Positions 1 through 12,970 of a DNA stretch of 64,000 bases are shown piece by piece. Each line of letters begins with the position of its first letter. The stretch's first letter is position 1. The notes under the pieces are model-generated. The model had not been told where the DNA came from and made no database searches. It worked only from the letters and a program-made list of their open reading frames with translations. The translations under genes were made by a program, and so were the position numbers. Source of the DNA: Bugula neritina (taxonomy: Eukaryota > Bryozoa > Gymnolaemata > Cheilostomatida > Bugulidae); contig OZ037768.1 in the NCBI GenBank assembly GCA_964035545.1, forward strand, positions 2,593,501 through 2,657,500. Reading direction: 5' to 3'.

Positions 1-340
1 GCTTCATTGTTTTTTATTTTGCAATTCAGAAATTGTCTACCCCAATCATTTAGGCTCTGTTCTTGGCAGTTGCGATCCAGAAACTGAGTGGCTTCTCTAG
101 CATGTCCCAGTCTTCTTTTTGGCTTCCATAAGAGAGGCACCAGATGACCACTCTTACTGAGTTATTCTAAAATCCTTAACTATTTGCACCCATGAGCTTA
201 GCAAAAAAATGTTGCCAGACCAACATGGATTTGCTTCCCCATTAGCACCCGATCCAATAGACATGTACATATGTATTGATCTGTAGCTCTCGCTATTTCT
301 AATTTACAATGTGTTGCAGTTTGGAGGTGGTTGTTTGTAG

Positions 341-3300
341 GAAAGACTAGAAATCTAACAGATGGTTTCAAAGCAATGCGAGACTCTAAAGTAGACCAAA
401 CTGTTATAGAATGCAACAAACTAGTTATTAGACTATCCAAATTATCAGCAGATGATCTGCCTGAAGACAACTCCAAACGAAAAGGTTTGAGAGTCGTTTT
501 CCCTTTAAATATCCAGCAATAAAAGTTAACTGCTTTTATATTTGCTACTCTAGAGGCTATTATGTTGTATCTTCCACTTTTTATGAGCTGTCGGTGATTT
601 TCAAGTTTTAAAAGAAGTTATTAGTTTAATCAGGATAAACTGGGAGTCACACTGAGTATAAAATGTGTTTCAATGCTGATTTATAACATTAGTTTTCACT
701 TCCTTCTCTTACCTTAGCTTTTTATTTTCAGTTGGCTAGTTGCAGTCAATTTCTAAACATTTTTAAAAAGTTTATGTAAGTCTGGTTGTTTTTTTAGCTT
801 TTGAGCAGAGTGTTGTAAGATGGGCAGAAGATGGGTCGGTTAAAGTATGCTCCACATGTGGCAAAGGATTCAACATAGCCCGAAGGCGTCACCATTGTAG
901 GCTTTGCGGTGGCATTATGTGTGATAAATGCTCGGAGTTTCTCCCCCTTTCTCAAGCAAGTGGGTAAAAGTAATTTTGGTCATTATAATAAAAAATAATG
1001 AATGTTCAATTGATTATAAATTAATTTCTCAATATTATAAACAATACAATGTGTGTATATCTGTATTTGTACGAAATGACAAGTTTGATGCTCAAACAGT
1101 TTATTAAATACCTTGTTTATATCTATTTGAGAAAATCTTGATAGAGTTACAACTTCATAACTATTATGACAAAGATTCTAGCTTTTGCAACACCTTGTAG
1201 TAATAATTTGTATGTCATTTTACTATATGATCATAATACATTATTATTCTAATGTATATTGCTATGGTAATATTATAAAACAGTGTTTATGATTTCAATA
1301 GGATACTACTAGTGCACCCTGAAACATTCTATACAGTATATCAGTTTAACAAGAAACACCGAAATGGGCAATGTTTATGTTATGGAAAGCATATTTACCT
1401 TAAGCAGTAGAATAATTAAAATTCGAATTTGCACAAGTAAACTAGAAAATATAAATAATTATATTTTTTGCAAATATATTTTTAGGTATTAAATTTTTGC
1501 TTTTATCATACCTGCATGACCTCTGAGATATTATTATATTTGTGTGTTGGCTATTATAGATTTATATTCATTATTTGATTTTATTAGAACGTCTCACTAC
1601 TTCAGTCACCAGCTCTGAGCTGACCATCTCCCAGCCTGTGTTTCTAAAGAGAAGTGGGAGTAATAGTAGCCTTAGCTCATTAGGTTCTAAAGAGGAAGGC
1701 CTTGCTCTTCGACTTTGTGCAAACTGTAGGAAGCTGTTAGAATTACACAGATCTAAGCAAGAACAGCGACATTTTGTGCCACCAATAGCAGAACTTTATG
1801 AGGTATAGTCATGGCTTCTCTTCAACAGTTTCAAACTGTATTGTGTGAGATTGTTCCGTTTGCTTTGTGAATGGCTTAATATTTATACTAGAGTTCTGTT
1901 TGCAAAGTTTCTGTAGACTTTCTTTTTCGATGAGATACTCAACACTAAAGAGTCTAACTGATACTAGAAAGTTTAAATAAAACACAGGTCCATTGCTTGC
2001 TTTAAGCTATTTTTAAGACACCGATTTTTCACTTAACAACTTATGCATGTATATGCAGACGGTTTGGTTGTGATGGATAATTAATGCTATTTGTGCTCCT
2101 TGGTTTGTTTTAGAAACTGCAGAGTTTTAGATCTGAATCAGAAAAACTCACTCCTCAATACATTAAGATGGCATTTTCACTTGGGTGAGACTCAATGAAA
2201 CATCACTGCTCGTGCTGGCATATTTGTCTTGAACCTATATGGCGTTTGAAAGTTTATAGTAGAATGAAAGACTCTCTGTTTCATCACTATTATTATTGTC
2301 TTCACACGCAGGTCAGGGGAGACGACTTACAGCTTAGACCAAGCATCCACTTCTAGGCAGCAAATAGCGAGACTTTATAATAATATAGAATCTATTAGCA
2401 AAAAGATTATCAATTTACAAGGCGAGGAAGGGGAGGTAGTGAGCCAGACGGCCGTTAAACTCAGGTTACACATTAGAGCTTATGCTATATCTTATATTCA
2501 AGACTGCTCGGCAACTTTACCATCTCTGCCAGACGAGAAGAAATTTGCACAGCTGGTCCGGGAGAGAGAGGAAGAGCGCAAGAGAAGAGTACAGATTCAA
2601 CTGCAAGACTCACAGGTAAATTATATTATGCAGGTAGATCACAATACGCAGGTAAATTATGTTCCTTTAACTGTAAAATTTCTACTTCACTTGTATTCAG
2701 TATGTAATTGTGAAATATCAAAACAGGCATCTTTAATATAAAATCATCTACAAAAAGTAGTGTTTTAAGTAAGTTTATGAAGTTATCTTTAGGGCCTGTA
2801 GATATACTATGGAAATTTTTTTATCCTTTTATAGTAAAGTTATTGGCTTAAAAAATAGCGAGATGTTTTAACACTTTTTAAACAATGCTGCTAAGTTTTT
2901 TGACATGGAGATATTGGTAGTAAGGGGGGCTACTCAAGCCACCCTTACTATACACACATCATTCTTTCAGGAAAGAGCCAGACAACAGCTCCAGTTACCA
3001 ATAAAGAAGAAAGCAGTACCGGCTGTATCTCGTAGTGACAGCTCAAGACTTGGTCAGCAAAAGGCAGCACCCTCAGGATGGCTGCCTGGAGACGTAGATA
3101 GTCAGCAGGTTATGGACGATGACCCCTTGGTTAGTTTCTGATATAGTCATGTGTTATCTTAGATTCTGTATTACATCATGTGTTTTTACTTTTTTCATAG
3201 CTTGAAAAGCTTATGTGGTGTTAACTCAGTGACACACGAATATATTTTCTTTTACAAATGAATTCTACAGTGGTTGAACCATTTTAATGTAGTCCAACCT

Positions 3301-3480
3301 AACTATCAGTTGCTGGTAGCCATACAATGTGTAACTCCTAAGGGGTTTGAATTTCAGGTTCAACAGATCAATATAATTCAAGGATATTTAAAGCAAGCAA
3401 AACAGGCAGAGAAATATGATGAAGTAGAGATGCTAGAAGAAAACCTTCGCCAACTTAAAATTCAGTTTCAGCAACAGTAG
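341..3480 (+). CDS. RBSN: Rabenosyn-5 (FYVE-finger Rab effector), 3' part of gene
   Basis: Seven exons are visible: 341-484, 798-959, 1588-1802, 2114-2184, 2312-2615, 2971-3129 and 3358-3480. Phases agree throughout, giving 391 residues up to TAG at 3478. Exon 2 encodes a FYVE zinc finger (WAED, RRHHCR, RLCGGIMC), the fold that binds phosphatidylinositol-3-phosphate on early endosomes. Exons 3-5 hold the following Rab-binding helical region, and the last exon matches the C-terminal Rab5-binding helix of rabenosyn (QQIN...EVEMLEENLRQL). In known family members this protein links Rab4/Rab5 to VPS45 and EHD proteins in endosome recycling. The segment between FYVE and C-terminus is short and I see no NPF motifs, unlike vertebrate RBSN (about 780 aa). 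The start and the N-terminal C2H2 finger lie upstream of the window. The exon-2 donor at 960 (GCAA|gtgggt) was chosen because it is the one that keeps phase with exon 3. Confidence 0.9.
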
Positions 3481-4397
3481 CCTTAGTACCATGTACTCCT
3501 TCTATATACAAGCACCGTTCTACATTCACTGGAAATGTAGTTTGGATCATAAATTGAAGTCTTTTGTACTTGGTTTAGTTACAGTAATACTGTTTTATGT
3601 GCGCATATAATGGTGTACGGAGTATTTCACTGTGCTGCTGCATCCTCTAAAATCTCTGGCCAGTAATTATCTCCCCCCTCAAATGTCCTTGGGAACTGCT
3701 CATGGCAACCAACTGGCTGGTGGGAAGACAACTTCATGAAGATGTCTGTCATTTCAACAAGTTTGTCAAACTTGTTTTAGGGTTAGCAGAAATATTAGGA
3801 AAATTATCTTGTGCAAGAAAAACTGTCAAGGCAGCTTATGAATGTTTTTTTTTTCAGATTTGGAATGTGTCTAGCTTTTCCATTTATAACAAAGTTTTAA
3901 CCAATGTACAGTTTCTATGACCGATGGCTAATACTTTATCATGAAATCTATAACGTGCACTGTGCTTAACAGCCAAACAAATATCTGTGATAGAATTTTT
4001 CTTTTAATATCCAAGCTATTAATTTATTTACATTATTTATGTATGTAACAGAACACTAACACATATGGATCACTTGAAAACAACTTGAAAAGTCCTTTTT
4101 ATTGATCTAAAAAATATTTAGATGTTTTTGGATTTCAGAAAGTTTTAAAAAATTGTTACAAATATTCATTAAAAGCTTCCAGATTTATAAAATTAGAAGA
4201 ATTATAACAATTTTCTCCAATAAAATTATGAAAAACCTATAAAACAGTGAATATGTACAAACATGAGACTGTGGTTAACTAACTCGTACTGTGTTATTAG
4301 CTGTAGCTACAAAGTTTTATGAAATGTCAATTTCAAATACTGGCAGCACCCACATCGCTAACAATTGTTCAGGTTTCTTCTACTTCAAAGTAAACAA

Positions 4398-6423
4398 TTA
4401 CATTTCCTCCTCTAGCTCGCCACGCAGTTTGGCCACTTTGTATTTACCAGTCATTTCTCTGGGCAGAGGAACAAAGCCGGGACAGGGCACTTGTCCAGGT
4501 ACTTCACATATACAGTGTCGTGCTGAACCATATCCAAACATTGCTTGGTCAACTAGCACCTCCTCTTCTTTCAGCTCTTCGCTAAATCATAGTTATATTA
4601 ATTTATTATTTATGGATGAGCTCAGTGAAACATGAGTATAAATTAAATCAATTGCCAAAGTACAGAAGAATAATAGCATTGCTAGGTGAGAACAACTCCC
4701 ATAACAATGGTATAGGGTGACATTTATGAAAATTCGCAAGCCCTGCTAAATTTGTTTTACTATTTGAAGTGAATGGGTACAAATCCTTACTCTGTCTTGC
4801 CCAGCACCTGTCTGATGTGACTTAATATATCCTCTTTACTTTGTCCATCAACATCTATGTGCATCTTCCTACCATTGGCTACAATATTGAAGCAAAAATA
4901 ACAGAACAACAAATTTACAATGTCAATTAAAGTAATGTAATAAGGATATATGTGATGAAACATTGAAAAAAGAACACAAAACGCCACACGAAGACTACAG
5001 CAAAGTATATTATTATATTTCATATAACATTGCACAGTATTTAACATTTTATAACGACGCAATTTTTTTATGAATTTTACACGTATTGCATAGCATTAAA
5101 ATGCAATGTAATTTACCGAGAATGAATGAGATAAATGGAGATGGAGTCATATCTTTAAAAGTTAAAATCTGAGTGTGAGGATTTTTGTATTGGATCTGAT
5201 TGAGAGACCAGAACACCATATCTCTAAAACATACAAGTAAAACATAATGACAGCAGGGATAGGAGAGTCAGCCTTATATAATAGAATTACTGTTTAAGTA
5301 TTTGAGTATTTAACCGATGCTTGTTCACTTGAGTTGATGTGCCTCTACTCTGTAACTGGAAAATAATCAAACTACTGGAAGATTATAGTAAAACTATAGG
5401 TACTTTAATAATTTCACAACTGAACGATTTGAAAATACTCTTCCGAAGTATAAAAAAAATGGCAAAAACTATTTGAAGAAATATTTTAGTCACCAGTAAG
5501 CAGAGCGTTAAATGCTACGTAGTGTGTACTGTGAACACTCAAAAGTAAACTAATAGCATATTAGAATTTACTATCATTGTTATATGATGATACTGCCGTT
5601 GCATGTACAAACAGCAGCCACACACTACAATTTACAACTGTGTATAGTGTAGCTGTGCGCATTTTACAGACTAGCAAGACTTGATTATATTCCTTTCACC
5701 TATCTTAACCTTACAATTACAGTAACATAGTCCTACAGAGTAGTAAGTGGGAGTTGCACTGTACAATTAAAATCAGTAAAATTACAGTTGAATTTAATAG
5801 ATCTTTTAGTTGAATCAATTAGTAGAACAATCAAAAATATAGACATATGTTTACACTGTAATTATACATAGACTAAACAAGTTAGCAATTTAATGCTACT
5901 CAACTTCATGCATAGTATGATTTAGATTCATCATTGATAAAAAATGCTTAGCGATGTTGTATGATCAAACATTGTTTTATCAACAGACGTGGTCTAGGGG
6001 TTAAAGTGTTTGCCTAGTAAGCACAAAGGTCATAGGTTCGAGCCCAAACAAAGGCCATTGGTGATGTTAGGAAGAGCATCCAGTCATAATTGCTCCTGTG
6101 CCCTATCTAAATAAGTCCTTAGCCCGCTCTAACAAAAACCCTTTCCATCAAGGGTTTCTCACAGGGATAGCGGCTATAAACTTGCGTGAGTTTTTATTGT
6201 TTTATCAATGATGAATTTAAACCAGTTTTTGCTCACAAGCAAAACCTGTTAAAGATAATAGCCATTACCTGATGCCCACACTGCTGTCTGTTCGCCCGGG
6301 TTGGATTTTTGGAGTGTTGTAATTTATCATCATTACTTTCACATTGTGTTTAAACACAATATGTCCCTGCTCTAGATATTTTTGAGTGTTCCGAAAAGCT
6401 TGCAGCCCTTTCATAAAAGGCAT
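4398..6423 (-). CDS. MRPS25: Mitochondrial small-subunit ribosomal protein mS25
   Basis: Four exons on the minus strand, 6269-6423, 5117-5223, 4791-4878 and 4398-4581, join in phase to 177 aa; human MRPS25 is 173 aa. The start MPFMKG at 6423 aligns with the human start MPMKG. The stretches [31 protein letters not shown] and C-terminal [23 protein letters not shown] follow the known family order (L51/S25/CI-B8 thioredoxin-like domain, then an mS25-specific tail). The protein is a structural part of the mitoribosome small subunit. It is convergent with rabenosyn-5 and shares its upstream region with SARNP. All splice sites are GT-AG. No damage is seen. Confidence 0.93.
5988..6190 (+). mobile_element. 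tRNA-derived SINE, copy 1 (within MRPS25 intron 1)
   Basis: The head has pol III promoter-like boxes: a TGGTCTAGGGGTTAAAGTG A-box region and GGTTCGAGCCC as B box. The body contains GTTAGGAAGAGCATCCAGTC followed by a GCTCCTGTGCC block, reminiscent of the V-domain shared by V-SINEs. The tail has AACCCTTTCCATCAAGGGTT, which can form a small hairpin, then TCTCACAGGG. The same blocks recur near 18.1, 58.7 and 63.3 kb. It lies antisense in the first intron of MRPS25. V-SINE membership is an inference. Confidence 0.65.
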
Positions 6424-7777
6424 GGTGCCTGTTAAGTTGATTCCTTCACTTATAAGTTGTAAGGTATTTGCATTAATGACAGTACTATGCCACAATAGTC
6501 TGAAATAAATTAAAAACATCAACCTATTAATATAACATATATGGTGCACACCTTATAACTAGACGACAGGTGCAGTGCAACCGTGGCAAAATAAAAATAG
6601 TTGATAAAATAAAAAACCTGCGGATTAATTAATAATATTATTCATAATAAAATATTTTAATTTCATTGAACTACACAATTGAAAACCAAGAATTGACAAC
6701 TACTACAAGTCGTAGGATGCAGATCAACTTAAAGTCAAACTTTGCTATAAGTTTAACTTAAACTATTAATATTACTATAAGCACTAAATAGACCCGTCAT
6801 TCTCAAAGCAAAAATTAAAACTACACCTGCAAAGTCAAACGTTACCCAGACTCAGAGTTAGTACTACTACTAGCAGTGATGAGTAATCACAATGTCACCG
6901 TAAATATAATCAAACTAATAAATTCAAACTCAAAACTAATCAATTATCAGTGATTATCAATATAATTCAATAAATGTGAATAGGAATTCGAAGACTGAAA
7001 GTGAAAGGCAAACGTGAAACCGAATATCAATGTGAATATGTAAAACTAAAACACACAAAGCTACTGCTAGAGCCAGACGTGGACCACGAGTCTGTCCACG
7101 TCTTACTCTTAGTCTTGCACAGTCATTGAGTTACTTGGTTAGGTAATGTTAGGTAGTGTTATCTCAGTCTCACTCTGACTTTCAAAGTTTCACCGTCTCA
7201 CCCTCAGTCTCACAGCCACGGTCACCGTGTTTCATAAAATTAAATTAATCATTATCATTACATTTAATGGTTATATATTCAACTAATATTTATGTAAACT
7301 ATAAATATTAGTAGCTAAAGCAGTTATTAGTGACTTCAAACTTAAGCGTTTTTCCAATTCAAGCTCAAGCATTTGAATTAATTTTTCTAATATCACCAGT
7401 TGGTACACTAAATCTAATAAAAATACGATTATCACAAAAGCAATGAGAGAAAATGGTTTGGTTGAACCTTGACATAGATTAAGCTTAATAAACTAAGTAT
7501 TTAGAATGAAGGTGGGCAGTAGTGCGCCTTTGTACCGTTTAAAAAAAACAATAGTTATCGTAGTTAAGATAGTTACGTCGTGTATTTTTAACGGCTTTAA
7601 AAATTAGCAAGCAAGTTGTGTTTGTTCTACTTGATACCACCGTTGAGAACAAAATATTCATTTTGTATCGAATTTTCTTTTGCGTTAGCCATTAGCCGGT
7701 TTATCTATTTTAGACAAACGAAAGGTAGTCAAATATTTTGTGTTTGAACAATAACAGTAAAACTGAAAGTGAACGTC
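6424..7777. promoter_or_regulatory. Shared intergenic region between divergent MRPS25 and SARNP
   Basis: This 1.35-kb spacer separates two start codons pointing away from each other, so it probably holds both promoters. It is AT-rich apart from a patch at about 7070-7225 rich in GTCTCA/GTCAC-type words (CAGTCTCAC, CACGGTCACCGTG). No convincing TATA box was identified. A similar patch occurs at 35.3 kb. No further gene is visible. Confidence 0.4.
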
Positions 7778-10700
7778 ATGAGTTCAACTTCAATTTTATC
7801 TTCAGAAGAACTTGGGAAAATGAAGGTAAACTAAAACTACATCTGTTGAGTCTCAGTATGAGTATAGACTATAGAGTGAACTTGATTTATAGATTAAAAT
7901 TTTATGGTTACTTTAGCACCATGATGGTGGTATTTTTGTAAAACTTTTATTTTTATTTAACAATTGCATAATCATAATGATAATGATTACCATTATAATA
8001 AATATAATCATAATCATAATGATGGTGATAATGATAACGTCAATAATGAATAAATATTGATAATCATAATCATAATGCTACTCATATTGAATACGATAAA
8101 ATCTGAATGATGATGGTTCAGGCTACGGTCAAGAATAATCACTACTTGTGGTGGCTACAATTGTTATTGTCATAATTGAATATAGCTATGCACACTGACA
8201 GGCAACCTAACTAGTAACTTACTCTTAGGTCTAACTTATAGTTATAGGGCCTAAGTTAGGTATCACTATCAGTATCAGCATGAACATCAGCATGGCTTAT
8301 GATTATCACTATGACTATAGCCATAGTCTATGACATAATTAAGAGTTTTGCTTAAACCAGCTTCAATATGAAAATTTTGTTTATTGTATTTAATATATTC
8401 TGTTCAGGTGCCAGACCTGAAGAAAGAGTTAAAGACAAGAAACTTGTCCACGTCAGGTAACAAAGCAGAACTTCTTGAGAGGCTAGTAGAAGCTCTGAAG
8501 ACAGAAGAAGGTAACTCTAAACATTCCTGTTAGGTCACAGCTTATTATCACCATAAGTAGGTGCAGCCTGTAAGACAGTTGGTGTTAGGCAGGTTGTTAG
8601 TACCTTTGACACAGTTACTCCAAGACAATTATGCAATAGTAGCTACATTTACCTGGCTCTCTTATTTACCTTTGGATAAAAGAAATGATTTCATGCTCTG
8701 TGCTTCTTGGTTATTTGATCTTCCTCACTGCTGATTACAGCACTACAGAATATTTTCAATGTTATATGAGTTTACTTAAACTGACAATGTTCTGTTTGCT
8801 TACTTAGCTGAGGCATTGCTGGAAGACGGAAGTGCAGATGATGAAGTATCTTTAGATAAATTAGAAGAACCAGTGGCAGAGTGAGTATCGCTGACAATCT
8901 GATTATTTCTTGCTCTGTATAATAATAATATGCTCTAATTAAAAGACGAAGGTAACTCAAATGTTAGAAGCAGATATACTTTGAGTAAAATTTTGACTTG
9001 TGTGCTGCTGTTCTACTCTCTGTACACTGACTTAATTGACTACCTGCATGTTCATGTTGAATAAACTTTACAAAATTCTACTCAGTAGGTAATAAAACCA
9101 TATATGAAAGCCGATACGTGTGCTTATAGGAAAGTTCTGGATACAGCAACTGTTGAGGGTGCTAGTGACCCTGCCGCTGCCGATAAAGCAACACCCAAGG
9201 CTACTCCGGCAGCAGCTAAACCTGTGTCAGCACCCCAGGCCAGCAAAGCCGAAGAGACAGATAAACCGGCAGCAGGTGGTGATGCTAAGGATACAGAGTC
9301 AGTCACAGCCGAACAGGTATGCAGTCTTACTCCTTATCTCTAGTCAGTATCTCTAGTAACTATTGCAGTAATATGTGATGAGTAACTTTTGTTATGTAGA
9401 AAAAGTTATCTCGAGCTGAAAGATTTGGAATTGTCACTGATGAAGATGCTAAGTCTAAGAGAGCAGAGAGGTGAGTTTGCTATGCAGTACTCTGTACCCA
9501 GTACTCTGTATCCAATATTTTGTATTCAGTCTTATCACATATTGGAGTCATTTTCCCGAGCCAACTGTGCACTATTGAGAGACAGCATCTCACCCCAATA
9601 GACCCTCATAGTGTTGACTTCATTTGCTATGATCTGCTAGCATTGCTGACTTTTATTTGTAAACCTGAAGTGCTGTGAAACTCTGATTAAGGTTATATAT
9701 TGGTCATAGGTTGACACGTTTGCATTTACTTTATAGGTTTGGTATCGTCAGCGACGAAGAGAAGAAAGCACAGAGAGCTGCCAAGTGAGTCTTATGTTAT
9801 ACATTGTAATAGTCTGCTGGTGCTCTCTGGGGTAAGGAGGGGGGAATTCCTGACTCTGACCCATCTGCTGAATATTCTATATTAATTCACATATGTCTAT
9901 AAGTACCAACTGGCTGTTTATGTAAAGCTGTTATTGTGAATAACTAGAAGTTGCCCTTCATGTCTCATTCACAGTGTGTTTTAGGACGATTCCTCTTTAC
10001 TTTACTTGCAGGTTTGGACTGTCAGAAGATACAAAGTCGGACAAGCAAGATGACGAGAAGAAATCAAAGAGAGCTGAGAGGTAAATGTTGTTATGTTGCC
10101 CATGGCAACATGGCATGCTGCAATTTACTCTCAGCAAGCACCTTGACCTAGCTAAAGTCTCTTCTGGCTGTCAAAAACCTGTGTGTGTTGGTCACATGAC
10201 TGAACGCTTGCTTAGAGTTTATTGCAGCGTGCCTTGCTCTTTGCTCTGAGAGGTAATATATCATGAGTATTTACTATCTGAGGCTACTAACTTGGAGTTT
10301 ATTTTTGTAATCTAAGAATTCACATTCAAGTTTTACGGCAATATATGGACATGCATGCATTGTTTACATGAACTTACATAAATAATATAACATTTACTGG
10401 GGTCTGCGTAGATTCTGATCTTTCCGTTATAATGATTCTGTATCTTACTATTATTCATGCAGGAAAAACTATACTAGTTAGGCTACTGAGTCTATGTAGC
10501 TAACTCATTTACCCCAGTGTTGGCCATGCTGTAGAATATTCCCATCATATTTAGATTTGGAGTTGTCTCCTCGGCTGCCAATGGTGTCTCCGCTGGCAAA
10601 GAAACAGAAGAGATGAGTGAGGAAGCGAGACAGAAGCTACTGAAGAGGAAAGAGCGGTTTGGTGAAGTCACGTCAGATGTTGCTAACAAGGTATCCTTCC

Positions 10701-11578
10701 CACTCTGTCTGCTCCGCCCACTCTGTCTACTCCGCCCATTCTGTCTGCTTTGCTCACTTTTTTTGTCATTGTCTACACATACTATGCTGAAAATGTGATC
10801 ACCAGTGTCCGGTTCCCTTGTGGCTGAAAGTTGGAAGCAGTGGAAGATCTCCCTTGTTCAGATGATGAGGGTTTAGATCTCCGCTATTGTCAATTTCCTG
10901 CAGCTGCCATTTGATCTCACCTGCATTGGTTCTCCTAACTTGCCTTGGTTACTCAGAAGTTCTTTGTAAGACTTGTGACAAAGGTCTTTAGGCTAATGAA
11001 TAACTGTTGGCCAGATCTTCGTGGCAGAAACTCAATAATAAGTTTAGTGCCAGTTTCCTCACAGGCTGATTACTAGGGAGGGGGGGGGCTGTTGGTGTGT
11101 GTGCATTGTCAGTGTGCAACACATTTTAGATGGCATAATGATTCAGTTCTTGTGTTCTATGTGATCATCTCTCCAAACCAACTTGACTCTCTCTATATTC
11201 TATCTACACTTTATCTATGCTTAACCTCCATTCTACCTACACCTAACTTAAAACCTACTTAGACATTTTTGCAGCCACAACTAACTACCCATCTGATTTT
11301 CTCTTTGATTCAGGCTGACACAGATGAAAAGCTTAAACAGAGGAGTGCTAGGTTTGGGGCAATATCAGGCCCAGCCCTGACAGCTGATGAAGAGGTAAGT
11401 TTGAGTTATAAAATCATTTTTATTCTGAAACGCCTTTATTGTCTTTTCAAGTATCAATCTTATTTGTGTAATACTAGCTGTTCTCTAACTGATAATGCAG
11501 TCTGTCTCTGATCTTATTGTCTCATTGGTTTTGTAGGCTAGAAAGAAGAAAAGACTAGAGAGATTTGCAGCTGCATGA
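7778..11578 (+). CDS. SARNP: SAP domain-containing ribonucleoprotein (CIP29/Tho1-like)
   Basis: Ten exons join in phase to 285 aa: 7778-7825, 8408-8510, 8808-8880, 9130-9316, 9400-9470, 9737-9784, 10012-10080, 10555-10690, 11314-11394 and 11537-11578. Residues about 8-50 form a SAP helix-extension-helix domain (LGKMKVPDLKKELKTRNL...GNKAELLERL), which binds nucleic acid. An acidic and Ala/Pro-rich linker follows. The C-terminal half consists of repeated basic (K/R)RxxRFG motifs, as in human SARNP (210 aa) and yeast Tho1, which act with the TREX/UAP56 mRNA export machinery. Here the RFG motifs are spread over separate short exons; exons 6 and 7 are symmetric (phase 2-2) and look like duplicated cassettes. 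The ATG at 7778 is in frame with the SAP exon and begins MSSTSILSSEELG. An AATAAA lies 240 bp after the stop. Confidence 0.9.
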
Positions 11579-11816
11579 ATAGGCAACTCTGGTATTCATA
11601 AATCTTGTCTCTGTTCAACTTCTGTGAACAGCATCAGTCAACTATGCAAGATAAATGTATGATGAAAAAGTTTTAGCACAAATTTATTTAATATTTTTAA
11701 ATTAGAAAATTTTCAAAATATTTCATCTGTATGAAAAAATAATTTTTTAATGTCAACTGTACAGTCTGTAACCAGTTATTCTGGTGTCACTCTTGTGTAT
11801 ATATATATACCTATAT

Positions 11817-11822
11817 AATAAA
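11817..11822 (+). other. Poly(A) signal of SARNP
   Basis: An AATAAA hexamer lies about 240 bp beyond the SARNP stop codon, in AT-rich DNA after a short TATATA tract. The distance is ordinary for a 3' UTR. The cleavage site was not determined. Confidence 0.5.
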
Positions 11823-12084
11823 CTTCTGGCTGTAAATATACATAGTAAACATAATATTATTATACATTTAGACCCAAATATGCTTTTCCAGTTTGTCAAT
11901 TATTAGTAATTTGATTCATCAATAAATGTGGTACTGTGATATAAATATTTACCTGACAATTTCAACTGATTCTCAATCATGGTTATACACTTCCCACTGG
12001 ATTTATTATAAGTACACCAAGCTTTATACGGTATTCAAGGATAAAGCAAGATCTATAATACAGTTTAAAATGTAATCTGCACTT

Positions 12085-12290
12085 TATATAATACCATCAA
12101 CATATAATACCATCAACATAATATAATACCATCAACATATAATACTACCGACATATAATACCATTAACATATAATACTACCAACATATAATACCATTAAC
12201 ATAATATAATACTACCAACATATAATATACTATCAACATATAAAACTATCAACATATCATACCATCAACATATAATACTACCAACAAGGG
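12085..12290. repeat. AT-rich minisatellite, ATATAATACCATCAAC-type unit
   Basis: About 12 imperfect copies of a 15-20 bp unit (ATACCATCAACATATA and the variant ATACTACCAACATATA) run in tandem between SARNP and the first HEPN-like gene. There is no reading frame of interest. Confidence 0.75.
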
Positions 12291-12970
12291 TCATATCTTG
12301 AACTCATAATTATTTCAACAAATATTATTTTGAAAGCATATTGTAGAACCATTAATTTAATATCCATAAATATTAGCATTTTAAACTTTAATATTATTTG
12401 ATGTATAGTTCTGCTTTTCACCTTTTGCTTACAATCACAGCTGTGAAAGACCTTGTTTTCTCCATATAGCCTTCAAGATAATGGTAACAGAAAGAAAGGA
12501 AAAGTAGACAGTCCTGTGCAATATACTTTTATGCACAAAAAAATAGCCCTTTACTTTCAGAATAGAATTAAATGTCGTCAATCCTATGTTGAAAGTTTTC
12601 TGTAGATTATATATTATAAAAAAAAGCTATCTAGATCAATAAATTTCTATCTGGGCAATAGTCAGAAGCAAAAAGTGTGAAAACACAATCTATCAATAAC
12701 CTAATCAATATTGGCAGCAGTTACACAATAGGCTGTGACTAAGGCTATAAGAGTTCAACCTAGTTACATTGTGTAAAAAGTGCACACAGTACAATGCTAA
12801 TAATATTTCATTGTTGTGGGACTACTGCTATGTTATTTTTTAGTTGCTGTGCGACTTTTCTATTAGCTCAGTTATTATACATGGCTCTACTATCACCACT
12901 GAAAAGTTGAGAAGAACGAGGCTCTACGTCTGCGATACGTGAGCTCAGTGTGTGAGATCCCTCCCTCTAA

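Noticed and set aside
198-476. Minus-strand frame over the first rabenosyn exon
   Set aside because: No family resemblance; the plus-strand exon matches rabenosyn-5 and splices in phase.
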